From Streptomyces sp. NBC_01116 (GTDB taxonomy: Bacteria; Actinomycetota; Actinomycetes; Streptomycetales; Streptomycetaceae): a stretch of DNA of 64,000 nt. Location: the NCBI RefSeq assembly GCF_041435495.1, contig NZ_CP108644.1:7239501-7303500 (forward strand), written 5' to 3'. Below, piece after piece: positions 32,064 to 40,384 of the stretch; the first letter of the stretch is position 1; each line of letters opens with the position of its first letter. The position numbers and the translations under genes are program-made. The notes beneath the pieces are model-generated. The model was not told the DNA's origin. It worked only from the letters and a program-made list of their open reading frames with translations, and did no database searches.

Positions 32064-32315
32064 GTGCGCTTGAGGGTGGAATTCACCACCGAGCCGTTCG
32101 ATCTCGACGAGGCGCCCACCCACGCGGTGGTGGCCCGCGAGGTGATCCAGGGCGCCGGGCTGGACGCCGTGGACGTCGGCCCCTTCGGCAACACCGCGGA
32201 AGGGGGCGCCGACGAGGTGCTCACCGCCGTGGACTCCCTGCTGCGGCGGACCCTGGCCTCGGGCGCCACCCGGGTCTCGCTCCAGGTCAACGTGATCGAG
32301 GGGGACGCGTCATGA
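32064..32315 (+). CDS. MTH1187/thiamine-binding-like small protein
   Basis: 83 residues from GTG 32064 (GGAGG at 32055-32059). The sequence starts VRLRVEFTTEPFDLDEAPTH and ends ATRVSLQVNVIEGD, a ferredoxin-like fold typical of the MTH1187/YkoF-like thiamine-binding family (COG0011). It ends in an ATGA overlap with the HTH regulator that follows. In a cluster that contains the ThDP enzyme Gcl, a thiamine-related sensor or chaperone is conceivable, but that is speculation. Confidence 0.6.
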   Translation: MRLRVEFTTEPFDLDEAPTHAVVAREVIQGAGLDAVDVGPFGNTAEGGADEVLTAVDSLLRRTLASGATRVSLQVNVIEGDAS

Positions 32316-32749
32316 CCGAATCCGTCGATCACCCCCCGGCCGCTGCCCACGTCTCCGCCGCGTCCGACAACTCTTCGGCAACGCTCGACCATCCGCTGGT
32401 CTCCGCGGTCAAGCCGCTCGTCGACGCTATGGGCGCGGAGCTGCTGGGCCCCGATCAGGCCCAGCCGGACGACGTCGTGCTCGCCTGGGAGGGGCAGGAC
32501 GTCATAGCCGTACGCCTTCCGCAGCTCTCCGACTCGCTCGACCACATCCTCGCCGCGCTGGAGCGACGGCACGGGATGCCGCTCGCCGACCTGGACCGCA
32601 AGGCCAAGCAGAGCGTCGTCCGAACGCTGGAGGCACGCGGTGCCTTCTCCGTACGGCACGGGGTGGAGACGGTGGCCGGCGCCCTGGGCGTCTCCAGGTT
32701 CACCGTGTACAACTATCTGAACCGGGAACATACGGCCAAGGGTGAGTAG
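32312..32749 (+). CDS. transcriptional regulator with C-terminal HTH_22/DauR-like domain
   Basis: 145 residues, ATG 32312 coupled to the upstream thiamine-binding-like gene. The N-terminal half is acidic and unassigned (LVSAVKPLVDAMGAELLG); the C-terminus GAFSVRHGVETVAGALGVSRFTVYNYLNRE is a helix-turn-helix resembling that of the YheO/DauR family. It sits directly upstream of the uricase operon, separated by a terminator (32775-32810). It is a plausible binder of the TTCAAC-N5-GTTGAA sites; no direct evidence in the sequence. Confidence 0.7.
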   Translation: MTESVDHPPAAAHVSAASDNSSATLDHPLVSAVKPLVDAMGAELLGPDQAQPDDVVLAWEGQDVIAVRLPQLSDSLDHILAALERRHGMPLADLDRKAKQSVVRTLEARGAFSVRHGVETVAGALGVSRFTVYNYLNREHTAKGE

Positions 32750-32774
32750 TTGGCCGAACCCGCCGAACGCACAG

Positions 32775-32810
32775 GAAAGCCGCCGTCCGCATGTCGGGAC
32801 GGCGGCTTTC
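32775..32810 (+). terminator. hairpin terminator with T-rich flank
   Basis: GAAAGCCGCCGTCC (32775-32788) pairs with 32797-32810 (14 bp), 8-nt loop, followed by TTCTTCG. It ends the regulator transcript just before the uricase-operon promoter. Confidence 0.85.
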
Positions 32811-32824
32811 TTCGTTCGCGAGAT

Positions 32825-32865
32825 TTCAACAAAGTGTTGACGTCGTGTTGCGGAGGGCGTTAGCT
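32825..32865 (+). promoter_or_regulatory. uraD-pucM-pucL promoter with TTCAAC-N5-GTTGAC operator
   Basis: TTCAACAAAGTGTTGAC (32825-32841) overlaps the -35 hexamer TTGACG (32837-32842); the -10 is TTAGCT (32860-32865) after 17 bp. It differs from the catalase operator by a single central base. Confidence 0.78.
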
Positions 32866-32913
32866 ATCCGCAGCCCGAACAACGCACAGCGAAAAACAGC
32901 CACGGAGGCTCCC

Positions 32914-33450
32914 GTGACTTCGAGCTCCACACCGGGCCTCACCCGGTTCAACACCCTGGCGGACGGCGAGGCCACTCCCGCACTGCACGAGGTGTGCGCC
33001 AGTGCGACCTGGGGAAACACCATCCTCGCCGGGCGCCCGTACGCCACCGAAGAAGCCCTGCTCTCCGCGAGCGACGCCGCCATGGCGACGCTCACCGCGG
33101 AGGACCTGGCCGAAGCGATGGCGGGCCACCCGCCGATCGGCCGCCCGAAGCCCGGCGACCCGACCTCCTCCCGCGAGCAGCGGGGGATGGCCGGCGCCTC
33201 CGAGGAGCTCAAGACCGAGATGCTCGAACTGAACCTGGCCTACCAGGAGCGGTTCGGACATGTCTTCCTGATCTGCGCCACCGGCGCCACCGGTGAGCAG
33301 ATGCGCGACGCGGTGAAGTCCCGGATCGGGAACTCGCCCGAGCAGGAGCAGGAGATCGTGCGCACCGAACTGGGCAAGATCAACCGCATCCGGCTGACCC
33401 GTCTCGTGACGGAGACCCTCGCAGAGGGCACCCCCGCACAGGACTCTTGA
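32914..33450 (+). CDS. uraD: OHCU decarboxylase
   Basis: 178 residues from GTG 32914, with GGAGG at 32904-32908. It decarboxylates 2-oxo-4-hydroxy-4-carboxy-5-ureidoimidazoline to S-allantoin, the last step from urate. The all-helical family signature is visible: LHEVCASATWGNTILAGRPY, the catalytic-His context of the family is represented by GHPPIGRPKPGD, and YQERFGHVFLICATGATGEQM carries the conserved substrate-binding segment. First gene of a three-gene operon with pucM and pucL in the pathway order reversed. Confidence 0.93.
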   Translation: MTSSSTPGLTRFNTLADGEATPALHEVCASATWGNTILAGRPYATEEALLSASDAAMATLTAEDLAEAMAGHPPIGRPKPGDPTSSREQRGMAGASEELKTEMLELNLAYQERFGHVFLICATGATGEQMRDAVKSRIGNSPEQEQEIVRTELGKINRIRLTRLVTETLAEGTPAQDS

Positions 33451-33470
33451 GATCTAGGAGAGTGACGGTC

Positions 33471-33860
33471 TTGAGTACCGACACGACCGCATCGGTGTCC
33501 ACCCACATCCTGGACACCAGCATCGGCCGCCCCGCCGCGTCCGTCGCCGTCTCGCTCGCCGCCCGCAGCGGAAGCGACGCGCCGTACGTGACGCTCGGAG
33601 CGTCCGCGACCGATGCGGACGGGCGCTGCAAGGACCTCCCGGCACTGCCGGAGGGGACGACCCATGTGCGTCTCGACTTCGACACCGAGACGTACTTTTC
33701 CAAGAAGCAAGCCGAGGCGCAGCAGGACGCCCCCCGCGTAAGGGACAGCGGCGCGTTCTTCCCGGAGGTGACCATCGCGTTCGCGGTCGCCCCGGGCGAG
33801 CACTATCACGTACCGCTGCTGCTCAACCCGTTCGGCTACTCCGTTTACCGAGGGAGCTAG
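33471..33860 (+). CDS. pucM: 5-hydroxyisourate hydrolase (transthyretin-like)
   Basis: 129 residues if TTG 33471 is the start (GGAG ten bases upstream, protein LSTDTTASVSTHILD); GTG 33462 is too close to the ribosome site. The transthyretin-related fold shows the three catalytic motifs: STHILDTSIGRPA at the N-terminus, an internal Arg segment THVRLDFDTETYF, and the diagnostic C-terminal tetrapeptide Y-R-G-S. It hydrolyses 5-hydroxyisourate to OHCU. It lies 20 bp after uraD and 7 bp before uricase. Confidence 0.93.
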   Translation: MSTDTTASVSTHILDTSIGRPAASVAVSLAARSGSDAPYVTLGASATDADGRCKDLPALPEGTTHVRLDFDTETYFSKKQAEAQQDAPRVRDSGAFFPEVTIAFAVAPGEHYHVPLLLNPFGYSVYRGS

Positions 33861-33867
33861 CACCGAC

Positions 33868-34800
33868 ATGCCCACGATTCTCGGCCAGAACCAGTACGGC
33901 AAAGCAGAGAACCGCGTCGTAAAGATCACGCGGGACGGCGACACCCACCACATCAAGGACCTGAACGTCTCGGTCGCCCTCTCCGGCGACATGGACGACG
34001 TCCACTACTCCGGCTCCAACGCCAACGTCCTGCCGACCGACACCACCAAGAACACGGTGTTCGCGTTCGCCAAGGAGCACGGGATCGAGTCCGCCGAGCA
34101 GTTCGGCATCCACCTCGCGCGGCACTTCGTCTCCTCCCAGGAGCCGATCCACCGCGCCCGGATCCGGATCGAGGAGTACAGCTGGGAGCGCATCGCGACC
34201 TCCGACGGCAACTCCAGGTTCATCGGCGCCGACGAGGTCAGGCACTCCTTCGCCCGCAAGGGCATGGAGACCCGCGTCTCCCAGATCACCTACGACGGTG
34301 AGAACTGGGAGGTCATCTCGGGCCTCAAGGACCTGACCGTGATGAACTCGACCAACTCCGAGTTCTGGGGCTACGTCAAGGACAAGTACACGACGCTCAA
34401 GGAGGCGTACGACCGCATCCTGGCGACGGACGTCTCCGCGCGCTGGCGCTACAACTGGACCAGCGACGAGCAGCGGATGCCGAACTGGGAGAAGTCCTAC
34501 GAGCAGGCGCGCAAGCACATGCTGCACGCCTTCGCCGAGACGTACTCCCTCTCGCTCCAGCAGACCCTTTACCAGATGGGTTCGCGCATCATCAACAGCC
34601 GCAGCGAGATCGACGAGATCCGGTTCTCGCTGCCGAACAACCACCACTTCCTGGTGGATCTCGAACCGTTCGGACTGAAGAACGATACCGCCGATGGTGC
34701 TGTCTACTTCGCGGCGGACCGCCCCTACGGTCTGATCGAGGCCACCGTGCTCCGGGACGGCGTCGAGCCGAAGATCCCGGTCGACATGACCAACCTCTGA
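33868..34800 (+). CDS. pucL: urate oxidase (uricase)
   Basis: 310 residues. Cofactor-free T-fold oxidase that converts urate and O2 to 5-hydroxyisourate and H2O2. The N-terminal catalytic Lys is in GKAENRVVKITRDGD, the catalytic Thr in NVLPTDTTKNTVFAFAK, and the His in SLPNNHHFLVDLEPFGLKN; the family signature EEYSWERI is present. Standard length. Last gene of the uraD-pucM-pucL operon and followed by a 15-bp hairpin. Expression is probably coupled to catalase through the shared operator. Confidence 0.96.
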   Translation: MPTILGQNQYGKAENRVVKITRDGDTHHIKDLNVSVALSGDMDDVHYSGSNANVLPTDTTKNTVFAFAKEHGIESAEQFGIHLARHFVSSQEPIHRARIRIEEYSWERIATSDGNSRFIGADEVRHSFARKGMETRVSQITYDGENWEVISGLKDLTVMNSTNSEFWGYVKDKYTTLKEAYDRILATDVSARWRYNWTSDEQRMPNWEKSYEQARKHMLHAFAETYSLSLQQTLYQMGSRIINSRSEIDEIRFSLPNNHHFLVDLEPFGLKNDTADGAVYFAADRPYGLIEATVLRDGVEPKIPVDMTNL

Positions 34801-34811
34801 CGCGGCACTGA

Positions 34812-34849
34812 ACCGGCCGCCGTCCGTCCACAGCCGGACGGCGGCCGGT
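34812..34849 (+). terminator. hairpin terminator after uricase
   Basis: A 15-bp perfect stem (34812-34826 with 34835-34849) and an 8-nt loop, 11 bp after the uricase stop codon and 20 bp before the permease ATG. Confidence 0.85.
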
Positions 34850-34868
34850 CATCCCGGAGGGAAATCCC

Positions 34869-36272
34869 ATGGCACAGCCTGCAACGGGGCCGGCCGAAGG
34901 CCCAGGCAACGACCCCTCGAAAACCCTCGTCGACACGGCGGTTCACCCGGTCGACGAGAAGCTTCCTCCCGCGCGGCTCGTTCCCGCCGCGCTCCAGCAC
35001 ATCGCCGCCATGTACGCGGGCGTCGTCACCCCTCCGCTGATCATCGGCCAGGCCGTCGGCCTGGACACCGCCGGCATGACCCGGCTCATCGCGGCGAGCC
35101 TCCTGATCGCCGGACTCGCCACCATCCTCCAGACGATCGGTCTCGGCCCCTTCGCCGGCAACCGGCTCCCCTTCGTCAACGCCGCGTCCTCCGCCGGGAT
35201 CGCGCCGATGCTCGCCATCGCCGAGACCAGCGCACCGGGCCACCAACTCCCCGCGATCTACGGGGCGGTGCTCGTCGCCGGAGTCTTCTGCCTGGCCGTC
35301 GGCCCCTTCTTCGGCCGACTGCTGCGCTTCTTCCCGCCGCTCGTCACCGGCGTGGTCATCACCCTCATCGGCGTCACCCTCATGCCCGTGCCCGTCGCCT
35401 GGGCGCAGGGCGGAGACGCCACCGCCGCCGACTTCGGCGCCATGAAGTACCTGGCGCTGGCCGCCTTCACCCTCGTCGTCATCCTGCTCATCCAGCGCTT
35501 CGGCCGCGGCTTCCTCAAGCAAGTGGCCCTGCTCATGGGCATGTTCGTCGGCACGCTGGCAGCGATCCCGTTCGGACTCGCCGACTTCTCCGCGCTGAAG
35601 TCCGCACCGCTCGCCGCCCTGCCGACCCCCTTCGCCTTCGGCGCGCCGGAGTTCCAGCCCGCCGCGATCCTGTCGCTCTGCATCGTCATGCTCGTCCTGA
35701 TGACGGAGTCCTCCGCCGGGATGCTCGCCCTCGGCGAGATCTGCGACCGCCGCACCGACGGCCGCACGATCACCCGGGGCCTGCGCACGGACGGCATCGC
35801 CACCCTCCTCGGTCCGGTCTTCGGCGGCTTTCCCACCAGCGCCTTCGCCCAGAACGTCGGCGTCGTCTCCCTGACCCGCGTACGCAGCCGGTACGTCGTC
35901 GCGGCCGCCGGCGGAGCCCTCCTGGTCCTCGGCGCCTTCCCGGTCCTCGGCGCGGTCGTCTCGCTCGTCCCGATGCCCGTCCTCGGCGGCGCCGGCATCG
36001 TCCTCTTCGGCTCCATCGCGGTCAGCGGCATCCGTACGCTCTCCGAGGCGGGCCTCGACGACAGCTCCAACATCATCCTGGTCGCCGTCGCGCTCGGCGC
36101 GGGCATCATCCCGCTCGCCGCGCCCACCTTCTACGCCGGCTTCCCGGCCTGGGCGCAGACCGTCCTCGGCTCCGGGATCAGCGCGGGAGCGCTGGTCGCG
36201 GTCGTGCTCAACCTGTTCTTCCATCATCTCGGCACCCACAGCCGCACCGCTGTGGCACTCAAATCCTCCTAG
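34869..36272 (+). CDS. NCS2 nucleobase:cation symporter (urate/xanthine permease)
   Basis: 467 residues, about 13-14 membrane segments. NCS2 signatures: HIAAMYAGVVTPPLIIG, GNRLPFVNAASSAGIAPM, the TM8 acidic region VLMTESSAGMLALGE and the QNVGVVSLTRVRSRYVV motif. It belongs to the xanthine/urate (UacT/XanQ/PucJ-K-like) cluster. It starts 20 bp after the uricase terminator, so read-through from the uricase operon is likely. It should import urate, xanthine or related oxopurines for the pathway. A paralogue (38045-39505) lies 1.8 kb downstream. Confidence 0.9.
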   Translation: MAQPATGPAEGPGNDPSKTLVDTAVHPVDEKLPPARLVPAALQHIAAMYAGVVTPPLIIGQAVGLDTAGMTRLIAASLLIAGLATILQTIGLGPFAGNRLPFVNAASSAGIAPMLAIAETSAPGHQLPAIYGAVLVAGVFCLAVGPFFGRLLRFFPPLVTGVVITLIGVTLMPVPVAWAQGGDATAADFGAMKYLALAAFTLVVILLIQRFGRGFLKQVALLMGMFVGTLAAIPFGLADFSALKSAPLAALPTPFAFGAPEFQPAAILSLCIVMLVLMTESSAGMLALGEICDRRTDGRTITRGLRTDGIATLLGPVFGGFPTSAFAQNVGVVSLTRVRSRYVVAAAGGALLVLGAFPVLGAVVSLVPMPVLGGAGIVLFGSIAVSGIRTLSEAGLDDSSNIILVAVALGAGIIPLAAPTFYAGFPAWAQTVLGSGISAGALVAVVLNLFFHHLGTHSRTAVALKSS

Positions 36273-36317
36273 GGTCCTGCCGTGCCCACATCGCCACAGA
36301 GAGAAGAAGGAAGCGCC

Positions 36318-37706
36318 ATGGCAGCTTCGGCAGACCCTCAGCGCATCGTCATCGAAAACTGTTCGATCGCCACCGTCGACGCCCACGACACGGAGTACGC
36401 GTCCGGCTACATCGTCGTGGCGGGCAACCGCATCGAGTCCATCGGCGCCGGCAAGGCTCCGGAGGGCCTGAGCGGAGTCGTCCGGCGGATCGACGGCACC
36501 GGGCACCTCGCGACACCCGGCCTGGTCAACACCCACCACCACTTCTACCAGTGGATCACCCGGGGCCTGGCCACCGACCACAACCTCTTCAACTGGCTGG
36601 TCGCCCTCTACCCGACCTGGGCGCGCATCGACGAGCCGATGGCCCGCGCCGCCGCGCAGGGCTCGCTCGCCATGATGGCCCGCGGCGGCGTCACCACCGC
36701 CATGGACCACCACTACGTCTTCCCGAAGGGCTCCGGCGACCTCTCCGGCGCGATCATCGGCGCCGCCCGCGACATGGGCGTACGGTTCACCCTCGCCCGG
36801 GGTTCCATGGACCGCAGCGAGAAGGACGGCGGCCTGCCCCCGGACTTCGCCGTCGAGACCCTCGAAGGCGCGCTCGCCGCCACCGAGGCCACCGTCGACG
36901 CTCACCACGACGCCTCCTTCGACGCCATGACCCAGGTGGCCGTCGCACCCTGCTCGCCGTTCTCGGTCTCCACCGAACTGATGCGCCAGGGCGCCGAGTT
37001 GGCCCGCCGCAAGGGCGTACGGCTGCACACCCACGGCTCGGAGACCGTCGAGGAGGAGCAGTTCTGCAAGGAGCTGTTCGGGATGGGCCCGACCGACTAC
37101 TTCGAGTCGACCGGCTGGCTCGGCGACGACGTGTGGATGGCCCACTGCGTCCACATGAACGACTCCGACATCGCCGCCTTCGCCCGTACGGGAACCGGCG
37201 TCGCCCACTGCCCGTCCTCCAACGCGCGCCTGGCCGCCGGCATCGCCCGGGTCCCCGACATGCTCGCCGCCGGCGTCCCCGTCGGCCTCGGCGTGGACGG
37301 CACCGCCTCCAACGAGTCCGGCGAACTCCACACCGAGCTGCGCAACGCGCTCCTCATCAACCGCCTCGGCGCCCACCGCGAGGCCGCCCTGAACGCCCGT
37401 CAGGCCCTGCGCCTCGGGACCTTCGGCGGAGCCCAGGTGCTGGGCCGCGCCGACCAGATCGGCTCCCTGGAGGCCGGCAAGCTCGCCGACCTCGTCCTGT
37501 GGAAGCTGGACACCCTGGCCCACTCCTCGATCGCCGACCCGGTGACCGCGCTCATCTTCGGCGCGGCCGCCCCGGTGACCCTGTCCCTCGTCGACGGCAA
37601 GCCCGTCGTCGAGGGCAGCCACCTCACCACGGTGGACGAGGACGCCATCGCCCGCGTCACCCGCGACGAGGCCCGCCGCCTCGCGCAGATCGCCGCCGGA
37701 GCCTGA
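36318..37706 (+). CDS. 8-oxoguanine deaminase
   Basis: 462 residues from ATG 36318 (GAAGGAAG upstream). Amidohydrolase-superfamily, COG0402: metal ligands in NTHHHFYQW, HTHGSE, AHCVHMND and the Asp in GVDGTASNES. The NTHHHFYQWITRG and FNWLVALYP pattern and the SNEs residues are those of bacterial 8-oxoguanine deaminases rather than guanine deaminase. The reaction, 8-oxoguanine to urate plus ammonia, feeds directly into uricase. It starts 45 bp after the permease gene, so the two are probably co-transcribed. Isocytosine or another N-heterocycle is an alternative substrate. Confidence 0.85.
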   Translation: MAASADPQRIVIENCSIATVDAHDTEYASGYIVVAGNRIESIGAGKAPEGLSGVVRRIDGTGHLATPGLVNTHHHFYQWITRGLATDHNLFNWLVALYPTWARIDEPMARAAAQGSLAMMARGGVTTAMDHHYVFPKGSGDLSGAIIGAARDMGVRFTLARGSMDRSEKDGGLPPDFAVETLEGALAATEATVDAHHDASFDAMTQVAVAPCSPFSVSTELMRQGAELARRKGVRLHTHGSETVEEEQFCKELFGMGPTDYFESTGWLGDDVWMAHCVHMNDSDIAAFARTGTGVAHCPSSNARLAAGIARVPDMLAAGVPVGLGVDGTASNESGELHTELRNALLINRLGAHREAALNARQALRLGTFGGAQVLGRADQIGSLEAGKLADLVLWKLDTLAHSSIADPVTALIFGAAAPVTLSLVDGKPVVEGSHLTTVDEDAIARVTRDEARRLAQIAAGA

Positions 37707-37788
37707 TTCCGAGCGGTACCCCGCCGGAGTCCGACTCCGGGCGGCAACCCCGCGGAGCACGACTCCGCGCGGTATCCCCGACCGGCCG
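37705..37788. repeat. 28-bp imperfect tandem repeat, three copies, starting at a stop codon
   Basis: Copies start at 37705, 37733 and 37761 (period 28): GA(T/C)TCCGNGCGGNA.CCCCG. The first begins within the TGA of the deaminase gene. Together with the hairpin at 37816 it occupies the first part of the 338-bp gap 37707-38044; the rest of that gap is C-rich and shows no convincing promoter or ORF apart from the ribosome site (CGGAGGAA) of the next gene. Confidence 0.8.
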
Positions 37789-37815
37789 GTCGAGGGGGAC
37801 GGCCCGAGACCGGCC

Positions 37816-37842
37816 GCCGTGGACCCGAGCGGGGTCCACGGC
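37816..37842 (+). terminator. hairpin terminator after 8-oxoguanine deaminase
   Basis: An 11-bp stem GCCGTGGACCC (37816-37826) with 37832-37842 and a 5-nt loop, flanked by further CCGG pairing. Confidence 0.75.
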
Positions 37843-38044
37843 AGCCGGTCCGGCGGACGCGCGCATGGTGCGCGCCCGCCGGACCGGTGATGAACGCTGC
37901 CCGCACACACCCCCGTGCGCGCCCAACCGAACCCCCCACCTGCACGACCTGCACCACCTGAGAGAGCCGCACCGCCGCACCATTACGCACCACCTCCCTG
38001 AATCCCACGTCGCCGACGACGTGTAACCGACCGGAGGAACCGCC

Positions 38045-39505
38045 GTGGCCGCCAAGCCCAGGTTTCGCAAAGACGCAGATGCAGCCGCCCCCGACACCAC
38101 GGCCGACAACGCCGCGGAAACGGGAGACGACCGGAAACACCCGGTCGACGAGACTCTCCCCCCACTGAAGATGTTCACCAGCGGCCTCCAGCACGTGGCC
38201 GCCATGTACGCGGGCGTGGTGGCCCCGCCGCTCATCGTGGGGCCGGCCGTCGGCCTCACCGCCAAGGAGACCGCCTTCCTGATGGGGGCGAGCCTGTTCA
38301 CCGCGGGGATCGCCACCCTGCTCCAGACCATCGGCTTCTGGAAGGTCGGCGCCCGGCTGCCCTTCGTCAACGGCGTCTCGTTCGCCGGCGTCGCCCCGAT
38401 GATCGCGATAGGCAAGGACCGGGGACACGACGGGATAGCCGTCATATTCGGGGCGATCATCGTCGCGAGCATCCTCGGCTTCGTCCTCGCCCCGTACTTC
38501 TGCAAACTGGTCCGCTTCTTCCCACCCGTCGTCACCGGCACCGTGATCACCCTGATCGGTGTCTCCCTCCTCCCGGTGGCCTTCAACTGGTCCCAGGGCG
38601 GCAACGCCACGGCCGACGACTACGGTTCGATGACCAACATCACCATGGCCGCCGTGACCCTGGTCATCGTGCTGGCCCTGCGCAAACTCCTGCGCGGCTT
38701 CCTCCAGCAGATCGCGATCCTGCTCGGCCTGGTCATCGGCACCCTGATCGCCATCCCGGCCGGCATCACCGACTTCGGCGCCATCAAGAACGCCGAAGTG
38801 GTCGGCTTCCCGACGCCGTTCGCCTTCGGCGCCCCGCAGTTCGAGATCGCCGCCATCATCTCGATGTGCATCGTGATGCTGGTCTGCATGACCGAGTCCA
38901 CCGCGGACATGCTGGCCCTCGGCAAGATCGTCGGCCGCCCCGCCGACGAGAAGATCATCGAGGGCGGCCTGCGCGCCGACACCCTCGGCAGCGCCATCAG
39001 CCCGCTCTTCAACGGGTTCATGTGCAGCGCCTTCGCCCAGAACGTGGGCCTGGTCGCCATGACGAAGATCCGCAGCCGCTACGTCGTCGCGGCGGGCGGC
39101 GGCATCCTCATCGTGCTCGGCCTGGTCCCCGTCGCCGCCTCCGTCATCGCCCTCGTACCGCTGCCGGTGCTCGGTGGCGCGGGGATCGTCCTGTTCGGCA
39201 CCGTCGCGGCCAGCGGCATCCAGACCCTGGCCACCGCCGCCATGGAGAAGGGCGAGAACGCGCTGATCGTGGCGGCGGCCCTCGGCATCGGCCTGATCCC
39301 GATCGCGGCGCCGCAGTTCTACCACGCCTTCCCGGAGAGCCTGCTGGTCGTCCTCGACTCGGGCATCTCCACCGGCTGTGTGGTGGCGATCGTGCTGAAC
39401 CTCGCCTTCAACCACCTGGGCCGCAAGCCCGACACGGCGGACGACGAGGAGCAGGCACCGGGCGAGCACGTGGTGCCGGCCGCGGCCGGGGTCGGCGTCC
39501 ACTGA
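38045..39505 (+). CDS. NCS2 nucleobase:cation symporter, second paralogue
   Basis: 486 residues from GTG 38045 (CGGAGGAAC upstream). The same 14-segment layout as the first paralogue and clearly related (HVAAMYAGVVAPPLIVG, ARLPFVNGVSFAGVAPM, VCMTESTADMLALGK, QNVGLVAMTKIRSRYVV), but with differences in the substrate-binding helices (NAAS versus NGVS; TESSAG versus TESTAD). The two probably split oxopurine substrates, for example urate versus xanthine or allantoin-like compounds. It has its own transcription unit bounded by terminators. Confidence 0.9.
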   Translation: MAAKPRFRKDADAAAPDTTADNAAETGDDRKHPVDETLPPLKMFTSGLQHVAAMYAGVVAPPLIVGPAVGLTAKETAFLMGASLFTAGIATLLQTIGFWKVGARLPFVNGVSFAGVAPMIAIGKDRGHDGIAVIFGAIIVASILGFVLAPYFCKLVRFFPPVVTGTVITLIGVSLLPVAFNWSQGGNATADDYGSMTNITMAAVTLVIVLALRKLLRGFLQQIAILLGLVIGTLIAIPAGITDFGAIKNAEVVGFPTPFAFGAPQFEIAAIISMCIVMLVCMTESTADMLALGKIVGRPADEKIIEGGLRADTLGSAISPLFNGFMCSAFAQNVGLVAMTKIRSRYVVAAGGGILIVLGLVPVAASVIALVPLPVLGGAGIVLFGTVAASGIQTLATAAMEKGENALIVAAALGIGLIPIAAPQFYHAFPESLLVVLDSGISTGCVVAIVLNLAFNHLGRKPDTADDEEQAPGEHVVPAAAGVGVH

Positions 39506-39529
39506 CCCGGCGGATTCCGACCGGAGCAT

Positions 39530-39558
39530 CCGGGGCCCCGCGCGACGCGGGGCCCCGG
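39530..39558 (+). terminator. hairpin terminator after the second permease
   Basis: A 13-bp perfect stem (39530-39542 with 39546-39558) with a 3-nt loop. Confidence 0.82.
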
Positions 39559-39595
39559 CGGCCGTCCGGCGCCCGTCGGCTGTAGCGTCAGGGGC

Positions 39596-40279
39596 ATGGA
39601 AGATCAGTCTGTTGTGGATGTCGGCGATGTGCGCCTCGCGTACCGGACCTGGGGCGACGCGTTCGGCTCGCCCGTCGTGCTGCTGCACGGCCTCGGCGGT
39701 TCGGCCGCGAACTGGGAGGCGGCCGGCCCCCTGCTGGGCCAGGAGTGGCGGGTCTTCGCCCTGGACCTGCGCGGCCACGGCGAGAGCGACTGGCCCGACG
39801 ACTACGACCTGGACCTGATGGCCGAGGACGTCGTGGGCTTCCTCGACGAACTGGAGCTGGACCGGGTCGGCCTCGTCGGTCACGGCATGGGCGGGGTCGT
39901 CGCCCGGCTGGTGGCGCAGGAGCACTCCGACCGGGTGGAGCGCCTCGTGCTGGTGGAGACCCCGGCCCCGTTCCCCGGCGACCCGGGCCCGGCGGGCCGG
40001 CCCGAGGGGCCGGTGGACTACGACGAGAACGCGGTGCCCGCCGTACGCGACCAGCTCGCCGACCCCGGCCCGGACGCCGACGAGGCCCTCGGCGACATCG
40101 TCTCCCCGACGCTGATCATCACCGGCGGCCCGGAGAGCACGATGGAACAGCACCGTCAGGCCGACGTGGCCTCCCTGATCCCGGACTGCCGGCTGATCAC
40201 GGTCCCGGGCGGCCACCGGATGCACGAGACCCGGGCGGACCAGGTGGCCGCGCACATCACGGAGTTCTTCACCAGCTGA
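39596..40279 (+). CDS. alpha/beta hydrolase-fold protein lacking the nucleophile serine
   Basis: 227 residues. Strand order and the oxyanion motif VVLLHGLGGSAANWE and LDLRGHGESDWP are typical, but the nucleophile elbow reads VGHGMGG instead of GHSMGG: Gly replaces Ser. The His in GGHRMHE and a candidate acid (E in GPEST region) remain. It may be non-hydrolytic (a lyase or binding protein) or a decayed enzyme; some alpha/beta-fold proteins act without the serine. No neighbour indicates a substrate. The last 100 bases lead into a 14-bp tandem array. Confidence 0.8.
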   Translation: MEDQSVVDVGDVRLAYRTWGDAFGSPVVLLHGLGGSAANWEAAGPLLGQEWRVFALDLRGHGESDWPDDYDLDLMAEDVVGFLDELELDRVGLVGHGMGGVVARLVAQEHSDRVERLVLVETPAPFPGDPGPAGRPEGPVDYDENAVPAVRDQLADPGPDADEALGDIVSPTLIITGGPESTMEQHRQADVASLIPDCRLITVPGGHRMHETRADQVAAHITEFFTS

Positions 40280-40314
40280 CCGGGCTGTCGGCAGGGAGGT
40301 TGCTCAGCGGGGCC

Positions 40315-40384
40315 GAACGACCAGGGGTGAACGATCAGCGTCGAACGATCAGGAACGAACGATCAGGGGCGAATGATCCTGCGG
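40315..40384. repeat. five 14-bp tandem repeats overlapping a gene end
   Basis: Copies of GAACGATCAGGGNC start at 40315, 40329, 40343, 40357 and 40371, period exactly 14 bp. The array lies between two convergent genes; the stop codon of the minus-strand VOC gene (40363-40365) lies within the fourth copy and the last copy encodes its final residues. Confidence 0.88.

Noticed and set aside
34725..37910. 1061-codon minus-strand frame opposite the permease and deaminase genes
   Set aside because: Compositional shadow (Asp/Gly/Glu-rich); it spans several real plus-strand genes and their terminator.
37890..37964. 24-codon ORF ending TCTTCTT as a possible further cysteine leader before the second NCS2 permease
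   Set aside because: No ribosome site, no promoter in reach, no sulfur gene downstream and no resemblance to known leader cores.
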